Shown: in pieces, positions 43,868 through 52,492 of the stretch
Layout: the number at the start of each line of letters is the position of its first letter
Numbering within the stretch: the first letter of the stretch is position 1
Assembly: GCA_963575645.1 (NCBI GenBank)
Contig: OY754465.1
Location: 38,466,401 to 38,530,400 of the forward strand
Length of the DNA stretch: 64,000 nt
Direction of reading: 5' to 3'
Origin: Xanthostigma xanthostigma
Taxonomy: Eukaryota; Arthropoda; Insecta; Raphidioptera; Raphidiidae
Notes under the pieces: generated by a model
Seen by the model: the letters and a program-made list of their open reading frames with translations, nothing else
Databases searched by the model: none
Told to the model about the DNA's origin: nothing
Translations under genes and position numbers: made by a program

Positions 43868-44848
43868 ATCTAAACCCTACAAGATGAAGTCTTAGTTAAG
43901 GGATCTCTAGGCACATACGATAGGCACAGGGCTATAGAGACGATGATAATTATTATTATAAAATACAGCAAGTCTCTTCACAACATTTTTTGATGCTTAT
44001 TGCTCTTTTAGTTTAGTTAAGTGATTCTGATTTGGGGACGTTTTTACAAGTTTTTATTTAACTTAACACGTCAATAAGTCGGTATCTCGGTGTGGGTTAA
44101 AATTTTTTGTAATCAAAATTTAGACCAGATTTAATTAAGCTGGAAAATTACTGGCCTTCATAGATGATCATTTATGGAAATTTTACGTAATTTTATGTAC
44201 CTAAAAGGCCAGTAATTCTTAAAGTAGCATATTTATAGAAAAAAAAACAAGAACGATTTTTTGTAAAGAATTAATTTTCCTACAAAATTTGTGTATTCAA
44301 AATGTTTTACATTTTTTTCTAAGGGGTGGAAATCAGGGGGGGGGGCAATTTGATGGGCTTGTCGAGGAAAAAAAATTGTGGAACCCTCACCATCGCGCTC
44401 AGCAACCTCAAAAACGGAGGGGGTCTCTAAAGATTGGCGCTTTGACAAAAAAAAAGGTACCCCTTCTGACTTCTGACCTCGACTATCATGCGGATGCGTG
44501 AACTAGAATGGTTCACTAAGCGATGCAAGGTAAGAGAACGAGCATCATTCATGCGTGTACGCAATTTTAATCTTACGGAAAAAAAGTCAGACTATGTTTT
44601 TGTAGGCAATTTTATTAGCTACATACCACTATTTTTTCTATAAAAGTCATCGTTTTCGCGAAAAACAGTTTTTTGTGGCCATTGACCAGCGTAACATTTC
44701 TAGCGGCACATGTATTGGTGGGGACTTTTGGGATATTGTTTAGAACCACAAAAGGAAGGTTCATACGAAAATCTAGCTTTCCCCTAACTTTTCCGAATTC
44801 CCTGAATTAGTATTTCAAATCCACTAAAAAGTAAAAGTAATAAATACC
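43868..44848. other. No gene; two small repeat pieces
   Basis: A hairpin at 44147-44218 pairs AATTACTGGCCTT with AAGGCCAGTAATT. At 44330-44420 a G-run followed by GAACCCTCACCATCGCGCTC and AGCAACCTCAAAAACGGAG resembles one arm of the fold-back at 41941-42662. At 44000-44140 there is a diverged copy of the dispersed repeat. Confidence 0.45.
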
Positions 44849-44992
44849 CTCCTTTAAAAAAGTCACTAAAAGGAGGAAAGTATAAGAAAATATTGAGGTC
44901 GACGCCGATTTAATAAAAGTAAACAAGTAAAAATTTTAGTAATTGAATAAATTTCATTATTGTCCTCCTTTTAGTGACTTTTTGGAAGGAGA
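44849..44992. mobile_element. Small inverted-repeat element, arms about 33 bp
   Basis: CTCCTTTAAAAAAGTCACTA with AAAGGAGGA at the left is mirrored by TCCTCCTTTTAGTGACTTTT with GGAAGGAG at the right. The interior is about 80 bp and non-coding. Confidence 0.6.
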
Positions 44993-45892
44993 TTATCTTT
45001 TGTTTTTTTTTTTAAATATCGCAAATATTTTTAGATATTCATGCGTTTTGCAAATTTTTTTATGGTACCTACTAAGCTCTTTTTGGGTCGTTTGGAATTA
45101 GCCGAACTTATTGAAAACGCAAGCTGAATCGATTCCAATGATACCCAACTCCGTGTCTCTTTTAGTTTCAGAAGTAAGAGCGTTTATATTTTTTTTTTTT
45201 AGAAATACATACCGGTCAAAATCATAAACTTCTCTTTTGCTTCGCAGTAGTCGGGTAAAAATTTAAAATTTCATTATGTCTAAAGAAAGGTGGGAGTGAT
45301 CATAACCGATTCAGTGCGATTTTTTCTGTAAGAATAACGTTAGCTGTAAACAATATAATATATACCTAAACAATAGGTAACAGATTTTTGCACAGTGGGG
45401 CATACATAATACAATATTTTCGGGGGCATGAAGGTATACAGAACAGGTATCTTCACAAAATAATTGATGCCTATTGTCGTTTTAGCTTGGATGCGCGATG
45501 ATAAGGATGTTTTTACCAATATGACCGCCGAGCCCAGATTTATTGGAAAATCGTGCCACACTTTGAAGTGAAAGTGATAATTCAGTGTTATCTATCTGTA
45601 TATCTTCTTATTTATATTGTATGATATTTCTGTAAATATTAAAGGAAAATGGACTATTTTTGATATATATCTACAGTTTCCAACAGTCACAACAGATCCC
45701 TCATTTCGAATTTCGTGAATTAATCGGCATTTACAAAAAATCTTTGATGTTTAATTATTATTTTAACTTATGGGGCTGTGAACCGATTTTAATCACTTTC
45801 ACCCTCTATATATCTGAAACCTTTCCTACGCTCAACTTGAAGTTTTTTGTGATTCACAAGGTATTCATTATCATCATTCATTATCATTGACT
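44993..45892. other. No gene recognised
   Basis: AT-rich. The frames at 45340-45561 (minus) and 45660-45890 (plus) have no domain or neighbour support. Confidence 0.4.
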
Positions 45893-46089
45893 GAAGGAAG
45901 TTTTTGGAAGAATCCATGGCAATAGGATCAATAAAAAGCAATACTGAATTTAAAATTGCATTTTTTCATTAACGTTTCGGTACAATTTGTAGGTACCATC
46001 TTTAGTTAGTAATAAATGCAATTTTAAATTCAGTATTCCTTTTTATTAATCCTATTGCCATGGATTCTATCAAAAACTCCCTCCAATAG
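45893..46089 (-). mobile_element. Palindrome with a central hammerhead ribozyme-like core
   Basis: The left arm (45893-45970) and right arm (46006-46089) are inverted copies: AATCCATGGCAATAGGATCA faces GGATTAATCC-type and CCTATTGCCATGGATT sequence, and GAATTTAAAATTGCATTT faces AAATGCAATTTTAAATTC. The 35-bp centre on the minus strand reads CTAAAGA, then a helix II with GGTAC paired to GTACC, then GAAACGTT. Relative to the CUGANGA consensus one base differs (A for G at the third position), which would be expected to weaken cleavage. Helix III is the minimal ACGU palindrome. Confidence 0.6.
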
Positions 46090-46789
46090 TCTTCAAGGAT
46101 CGTTGCTCTATTTACTTAATTAGAGTCAAATTCAAATTTTTATTGACACTACAAATCAATAAAGAAATTTTTAATCTCCAAATGGGCTAGAAAAAATCAC
46201 CGTTTTTGGAGCCACTTTTTGTTCAACTTATCTCGGGGACAACTGTATTTTATCTAGTTTTTTGTCTCATATGTCCCACTGTGGGTTGCACTTATGAATA
46301 CATACTTGTAAATTATATCCATGCACAGTCGTCGTTATTGAACTGAGAATCTAGTAGTGTATTATTGTCACGTACGTAATGACACCTGACAAACAGTACC
46401 ACCTGTCGAGTGTGTAAATCTCACTTGTATTGTGGAAACTTTAATGATCACACAAGACACAACTCTTTGCAACTGACCATTTAAACAGTGTAGTACAAAA
46501 TCTTCGTGACTATTTTAACATGTTTTGCGTCAGACGAATTCGTTGTGGTTTCATGTTTATAGAAATATCGACACCTGAACTCGTAGGGGTTCCACTTTTT
46601 TATGACGTCTGTAGCTCATCTACGACAAATTCCCAATTACGTTTGAATACTGATTTTGAAATTAGAAAGTTTCCCATTATTTTTTCCCCTCACCTAGTTC
46701 TAAAATTGCAAAGCTAATGGCGAAAGAGTTTTTGTAATATCTTTAAAAACAAGATTGGTATTTATAAACTTGACACCTTATACCTACTA
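46090..46789. other. No gene recognised
   Basis: AT-rich, unassigned. A frame at 46520-46717 has no family resemblance. Confidence 0.4.
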
Positions 46790-47158
46790 GCCAGAGTGCC
46801 CGTCGGCAAAAATTTTATTGAAACATACTCTCCCCAAACTTTGTATATGGCTTCATTAGGCCTAGTCTGACTTTTCTTGATTTTGGGGCGTTTTCCCTCT
46901 AAACTTTTCGAAAGATGTCGTTTTGACGACTCGTAAAAATTTATAGATACTGTTAGTTTTTTTAAAACTTCAACTAAAACGCTAAAATAATGTTCTCTGA
47001 CAAATAACATAAACCATTTAAAATGTCTGACACCTCGAATATGTCGGAAAGTTTAGAGGGAAAACGCCCCAAAATCAAGAAAAGTCATAGAGGAAATAGG
47101 TGTCAGACTAGGCCTAATGAAGCCATATACAAAGTTTGGGGAGTTTGGGCACTCTGAC
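46790..47158. mobile_element. Inverted-repeat element with TA flanks
   Basis: GCCAGAGTGCCC at the left faces GGGCACTCTGAC at the right, with TA on each side. The arms, about 120-130 bp, match along CTCCCCAAACTTTGTATATG, GCTTCATTAGGCCTAGTCTG and GGGGCGTTTTCCCTCTAAAC. The right arm has an extra 15-20 bp insertion (CATAGAGGAAATAGGTGT). TA flanks suggest Tc1/mariner-type insertion. It is non-coding. Confidence 0.65.
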
Positions 47159-48336
47159 TATACCTGGTAACGATATCTCCACGCAAATAACCTTAGCTGC
47201 TGAGCAAAAAAAAAGTTGAATTTGACAATTTTCGGAGCTGTCGTTCTCAGTGTGGGTGACGTCACACACAAGTGATATATTTATAGTAACTAATAATATA
47301 GCAAGTCATGAAAGCAAAAGAGATTTAACACTTGAACAGATTTAATAATTAACATAATGCCAATTAGGAAGTTTGACAATTGACATATCTGAACTGTAAC
47401 ATATCATTAGGTACTTATTAGTTATAACCACTAATATGACACATATTGTCGCGTGACGCCATAATCGTCTATTAGTCTCGTTAGAGTTCCCCACATGCTA
47501 AATTCTAAAAATGAAATATTTCCGTTGAATTTAAAGCGGTCGAAATAATTCTTTCATCATTTTTAAAGTTATCCTTATCATCACGATATGACACTATCCT
47601 TACTGATAATTTCGCCCAGTGCAAAGTTCCTAATTAATTATTATTAAAAATAAAAATGTATCCAAATGACACAAACAGACACGGTACCATTGATCTTGTG
47701 CCTTGAGATACCTTCCTGCCACATGGACATTGAGTTAATTGAACTTTTTTATTAACTTTAAATTTTATTAAACTCGGAATCGTTGCAAATTGAAACTTGG
47801 TGATATGTTTCAATATACAATGTGTTCATCGATAGTGGTAACTGTGAATAATTCTTGCATCCTACTAAATAGGGGCTATTCAAGTATTACGTAAGCAGAA
47901 TTTTAGTAATTTTAGGAACTGTATACGTCGATTAATAAATTTTATTTGTCTCGTTTTTCGTGACGTAAATGCAACATAATATGATCGACGCATGGTGAAG
48001 TTTCTTTTCCTTGCAGTGAAAAATGGAGACCTGAATCATTAAAATCATCATTAAGAATTGCTTTCTCATTGGCGTTAACAAAATATACCCTTTCATTTTA
48101 CAACACTACACACAAATTACTCTCAATAAACTAAAATATTACTGTGGTTCATTTGTAACGCAAAAAAGTAAAATCATTCTCCCGACTTTATATTTGAACT
48201 TAGCAGGTTTGTTTTAATCATAAACCAATTAATATTCAGAAGAACAATGTGTGACCTTAATTTAAAAAAAAAGATCTGGTCTGCTCTCCCCAATATGTGG
48301 CAAGCAGACCATTGTGATGCAGAAAAACACGTCAAT
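47159..48336. other. No gene recognised
   Basis: AT-rich. A small hairpin at 48278-48310 pairs TGGTCTGCT with AGCAGACCA. Nothing else defined. Confidence 0.4.
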
Positions 48337-48930
48337 GATGTAAAACTGGTATAATTGTAAAAAAAGACAAAAAAATAGTAAATAGAATCGCACCTACGGC
48401 ATTTAGGTTATGAGGCAAGTGTTCTACCTCGCCGCCAATTTAGCTTAATGTTCTAGAGGTGTTGTAGCATACGGTATATAAAGTATGTTTCCCAGTAGCC
48501 CAGTAGGTATATTGGCCAGTGCTAATAATGTCATGAATCCGACGCCATATTGTACATTGTGTGCCACCATATTGTACTGGTGAGATAGGTGTGGCGTAGC
48601 ATAAATATTTCACCGGGCGTGTGTGCATCAGACTTTGTGGAATTTTTTAATTGTGATTTACAATAATGTCTTCTCAACAAAGTAAACAATTACTTTCGGT
48701 GGACGGGGGAAATAATAATACGTCAACGCGCTGGCTAGTATATTTCGGAACAACAATCAACAGTATGGCGTCTATTCATGATGATATTAGCACTGGCCAG
48801 TATATTGGGTTATATTTCGGAACATACCCATATAGTGTGCGGTATACGTACATTGCGACATGTCCGTTACATTTACAATCTCAAGAATCAATTTGAACCT
48901 ATCGTATCAAAAAATGTATTATCAGTTCAA
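48337..48930 (-). mobile_element. tRNA-like element, copy 2, split by an insertion
   Basis: Begins GATGTAAAACTGGTATAATT, matching the trailer of copy 1, then a diverged tRNA-like block (ATCGCACCTACGGCATTTAG and GAGGCAAGTGTTCTACCTCG). The leader resumes at about 48830 (CGGTATACGTACATTGCGAC and CTCAAGAATCAATTTGAAC). The B box is more eroded than in copy 1. The middle is occupied by an inverted-repeat insertion. Confidence 0.55.
48490..48825. mobile_element. Inverted-repeat insertion inside the tRNA-like element
   Basis: CCCAGTAGGTATATTGGCCA and GTGCTAATAATGTCATGAAT at the left are mirrored by ATTCATGATGATATTAGCAC and TGGCCAGTATATTGGG at the right, with arms of about 55 bp. A second inner match (GTAGCATAAATATTTCACCG) is weaker. 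The insertion must postdate its host element. Confidence 0.6.
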
Positions 48931-48989
48931 AAATCCGATTGGGGGTGTGCAATAAAGTTGCTATGTTTCACAAAATAGACATGATCAGT

Positions 48990-49340
48990 TTTTACAAGCT
49001 TTTATTTAGTTTCACCTGTCCAGATGTCTGTCTGTCTGAAATCAGATCTTGCAAGTTAAATTTGACCTACTTCCCGTTATCCGATTGAGCTGAAATTTTG
49101 CATACGTATGTAGTTCCGATGACAATACAATATTATAATAACTAACTGATCGTTCCGGCTTTAGTCCGGCTGCAAATCGTACTTTTAACTACTTCCCGTT
49201 ATCAGATGGAGTTGAAATTTTGCATACGTATGAAAATCCGATAATATTACAATATTATAATAAGTAACTGACCGGTCCGGCTTTCATCCGAATGCAAATC
49301 GCACTTTTAATAAAGCACACTAAAAATTTAAAACTAAATA
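48990..49340 (+). repeat. Dispersed repeat with a tandemly duplicated segment
   Basis: After TACAAGCTTTTATTTAGTTT and TGTCTGTCTGTCTGAAATC come two tandem copies (starts 49071 and 49192) of TACTTCCCGTTATC-GAT, GAAATTTTGCATACGTATG, GACAATACAATATTATAATA and TCCGGCTTT. The CCGG module closes each copy at 49149-49171 and 49271-49292. The block leads directly into the palindrome at 49351. Confidence 0.65.
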
Positions 49341-49350
49341 AACGAATTTT

Positions 49351-49650
49351 TTTTTAAACAAGCTTTTATTAGACGTTAAGAAAAATGAACTAAAAAGTAA
49401 TAAATAATTTTATTTCTAGTAGAAATAAGTCGTTTTATACGTACTTATCACAGTGTCAAGTTTTCAAATAACAGCGTGTTACATTTTAATAGCACGAAAA
49501 ATAAGACAGTGTAGTTCACGCTTTTATTTGAAAACTTGAGACTGTGATAAGTACGTATAAAACGACTTATTTCTACTTGAAATATAATTATTTTTAACTT
49601 TTTAGTTCATTTTTATTAACAACTAATAAAAGCTTGTTTAAAAATTTTTT
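49351..49650 (+). mobile_element. Palindromic element, copy 2
   Basis: TTTAAACAAGCTTTTATTAG at the left faces CTAATAAAAGCTTGTTTAAA at the right. AAGTCGTTTTATACGTACTT and TCAAGTTTTCAAATAACAGC are mirrored closely. It matches copy 1 at 30376-30703 in sequence and in having the CCGG-bearing flank on one side. Confidence 0.7.
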
Positions 49651-49702
49651 TTCTTTTATTCCTTTTGGGCACAGAACATAATATGTAGAGTCTAAATTAA
49701 TT

Positions 49703-49904
49703 GGCCTAGTTTATATGAGAGGCGTTCAACGCGCGTTGGCCCAACGCGCGTTTACAATTTCTAATTTCTATACAACTGTATATAACTGTTTACACGATAA
49801 CGCGCGTTATCATGTAAACATTTATATACAGTTGTATAGAAATTAGAAATTGTAAACGCGCGTTGGGCCAACGCGCGTTGAACGCTCTTCATGTGTGCTA
49901 GGCC
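49703..49904. mobile_element. Near-perfect 200-bp palindrome rich in AACGCGCGTT
   Basis: GGCCTAGTTTATATGAGAGG at the left faces GCTCTTCATGTGTGCTAGGCC at the right. The arms then match almost base for base through AACGCGCGTTGGCCCAACG and ACAATTTCTAATTTCTATAC to a central GATAACGCGCGTTATC near 49801. AACGCGCGTT or a half-unit occurs five times. There is practically no loop. TTAA lies near each end (49697 and 49905), although the left one is 2 bp further out. Confidence 0.75.
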
Positions 49905-49908
49905 TTAA

Positions 49909-50627
49909 GGGGTTAGGTGGGTTTCAAAGGCTCAAAACAGGTACATTTTTACGAATTTTTTTTTATTTAACCAACAAAATATTTCATTCCATCAATTTAC
50001 CATATAAAAGGTATATATTTCATAAGTAGTTTGTGAAATTTTCATTAAAAAATATTGAAAATTAAGGCGTGGGCACCTCGTTCCCTGTGACCCTTCAAAA
50101 AAAAGTTCTATCGGCGTGGTCAGGATAACTCATGACAGATTCATCGGAAATGCAAAAACCAAAAATTTTCTGTTAGTAGATGCTTAAAGCTTGTGCTTGG
50201 ACGAAGGAAAAAAATAAATAAATAAAATTGCATTTTTGGCGGCGTTGAGAACAAAAAAAACCTTTTTTTTGAGTAAAATTTGCACCCTTCATGGCCTTGA
50301 AAAATCACTTAAAATTGAAAAAAAAAATCCTTCGTTCAAGCACGAGATAATGTTATTTTGAAGAAGTGTGCAAAATTTCAAAGAGATCGGTTCATAATTT
50401 TTCGAGAAATCGTGACCACCGATTTCAAAAACGTAGTTTCGAGAAAAACGCGATTAAAGATTTACATTCAAATAACATAGCCTGAAGGGTAGAACATCCG
50501 AAGGCTATATCTCTTAGAATATTAAACAGATCGTTTTAAAACTTTAAGAGAATATTTTAAACATATTGAATTATAAGATAACCAAAAAAAAAAAAAATCG
50601 ATTTTTTGAAATTTTGAAACCCACCCC
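49909..50627. mobile_element. Miniature element with TTAA duplication
   Basis: GGGGTTAGGTGGGTTTCAAA at the left and TTTGAAACCCACCCC at the right are inverted ends, with TTAA directly outside on both sides (49905-49908 and 50628-50631). TTAA duplications are made by piggyBac and Kolobok transposases. The interior (ATCGGTTCATAATTTTTCG and CGTAGTTTCGAGAAAAACGC) has no coding frame. Confidence 0.75.
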
Positions 50628-50631
50628 TTAA

Positions 50632-51470
50632 GGTGGCTGTTAGTCGCCTTCTGTGATGACAGTTTGAACTTTGCTGAGAGCATGTTTTTCAATCTGAGCG
50701 AACAGTCAACTCAATAAAAAAGTATAGTCACAGTTTAACTAATCATTCTTTATTCTATAGTATAACCGAAAACTAAATGCAACGACATGTGATAAGGCTG
50801 TCATGCATTTGATTTGAAACAATGTGACATTCTAAAATATACATTATCTATAGAATATAAATTATTATATAATCATTTTTATAATGTGACAGTGATTAAA
50901 ATTTAGCCTAATTTCTCTACGCTAAACAAGTTTTTATGCGCAAACGGAACTTGTTTTAAATCTAAACCAGTGAATTTGCGTATGCTTAATTTTTATGTAA
51001 ATTTTATTTAAAATTTAATTTTTTCAGGTGAGTAACTACACCTGTTTTAATATAATTAGGGTCACATTAATAGTTCTTTGTTTGCTAAATTGCTCTTGTA
51101 TTAAAGTTAAAACAGTTAATTTCGACGGCTTATTATAATTTTAAACATAACGTTAATATTTAATTTGAATAATAAAACATTATATAAGTAATCTATACTT
51201 AATTTCTTCAATAAATACGGGCCAGCGCACACATGCTATTTTTGTATCATGATTGTGCGACTAAGTCGTTTGCAGATCATCAAATATAGCGACCAACGGC
51301 GTAAGGCCGCACACTATTCACTGAAATACACAATTGATGTGTCACGAATGCGCGATTGTCGAAAACACAAGGCACATTTTAGTTGCATGTTTACGATACT
51401 CTTCATGCCATTGATTAATAATAATAATAATAATGTGTTTAACGTCCGGTTCTGGACTTTATGTCATAAC
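50632..51470. other. No gene; one microsatellite
   Basis: AT-rich. An (AAT)n run of about seven units lies at 51413-51434, and a GCGCACAC-bearing block at 51220-51320 resembles a transposon end but lacks a partner. Confidence 0.45.
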
Positions 51471-52013
51471 TAGTGATGTGCCGGATCGTTAAAAATGTAT
51501 ATCCGCGGATACGGATCTGAATACGGATATTTGGTTACAAGCTCCGCGGATACGGATACGAATCTTAACTTTCTTAGAGTACGCGGCGGTAAAATATTGC
51601 ACATCAACCTTTGTAAAGAGACTATCTGTTATGGGAAAAAGTTATTGACCTTTTTAAGAGTTAACTCTCATAACAGATTGTCTCTTTCCGAAGATCAATG
51701 TGCAGTATCTCATTATAAAGATAGTTTTTTAGTACCTTTGAATTATGTACTATTGGTATGGTACTCCACTACGACAAATGTTTGCAATATAAAAGGTGCC
51801 AAATACGATTTTATAAAATAAAAAATAATCTGAATGGAATTTAACAGTTTTTCATTATTACTTAGTCACCAACATGTATAAAATTGAATGAATAGAAAAT
51901 TAATAAGGTAAAAAATCCGTAAAAGATCCGCCAAAACTAACCGATACGGATACGGATCTTTCTTCTCCCTCGGATATCCGCGGATACGGATACGGTTATC
52001 CAACACATCACTA
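51471..52013. mobile_element. hAT element derivative with subterminal GATACGGATACGG repeats
   Basis: TAGTGATGTG at the left and CACATCACTA at the right are perfect ends, and the 8-bp duplication GTCATAAC stands at 51463-51470 and 52014-52021. Both subterminal regions carry several copies of CCGCGGATACGGATACGG-type sequence (left 51510-51562, right 51940-51998), probably transposase-binding arrays. A central inverted repeat (51608-51700) pairs AGAGACTATCTGTTATG with CATAACAGATTGTCTCT. A 108-codon open frame covers much of the unit but has no transposase features. Confidence 0.9.
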
Positions 52014-52280
52014 GTCATAACAGACGTCATTCACACCATTACTATTTTCCATTTACCACACTTCTTGCTATTTTCTACATTTTTAAACTTTCACTTAATT
52101 AATAGCAATGGGCGAATGAATGAATTTTAGAACATTAGGATAAAATCCGCAAATTTTGAGCATAGGAGTTTGACAGGTAATGAACCATGGCCTTGAATAA
52201 GGAACCATCTCGATATTTATCTGGAATTATTGAGGGAAACCATGGAAAACTTCAAAAATTAAAGTCTCAGCCACATCAGC

Positions 52281-52312
52281 TCCCGCCGGGATTCGTACCC
52301 GGTGCCACTCGA
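52281..52312 (-). repeat. B-box-like tRNA relic
   Basis: On the minus strand GGCACCGGGTACGAATCCCG resembles a T-arm with B box (GGGTTCGAATCCC). No A box can be read upstream. Probably a SINE scrap. Confidence 0.35.
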
Positions 52313-52467
52313 ATGTTATATTATGGATAATAAATATAATAAAATTAAACAGAATTGCAGCAAGTAAATATTGAATATATAGGAGCGTAAAATTTACAAA
52401 ATATCGTTTATGTTTTTTTTTAACATTAATCGTCGTTGTGTGCACTAGCCCTAATATATTTAATGTA

Positions 52468-52492
52468 CAGGGAAATCTCGATTATCCGCCAA
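52468..52492 (+). repeat. Isolated pogo-type terminal repeat
   Basis: CAGGGAAATCTCGATTATCC preceded by TA has the form of a pogo terminus and parallels the end at 14321. No partner end is found within several kilobases, so it is a truncated relic. Confidence 0.4.

Noticed and set aside
51495..51821. 108-codon open frame inside the hAT derivative
   Set aside because: Starts within the subterminal repeat array and has no transposase motif.
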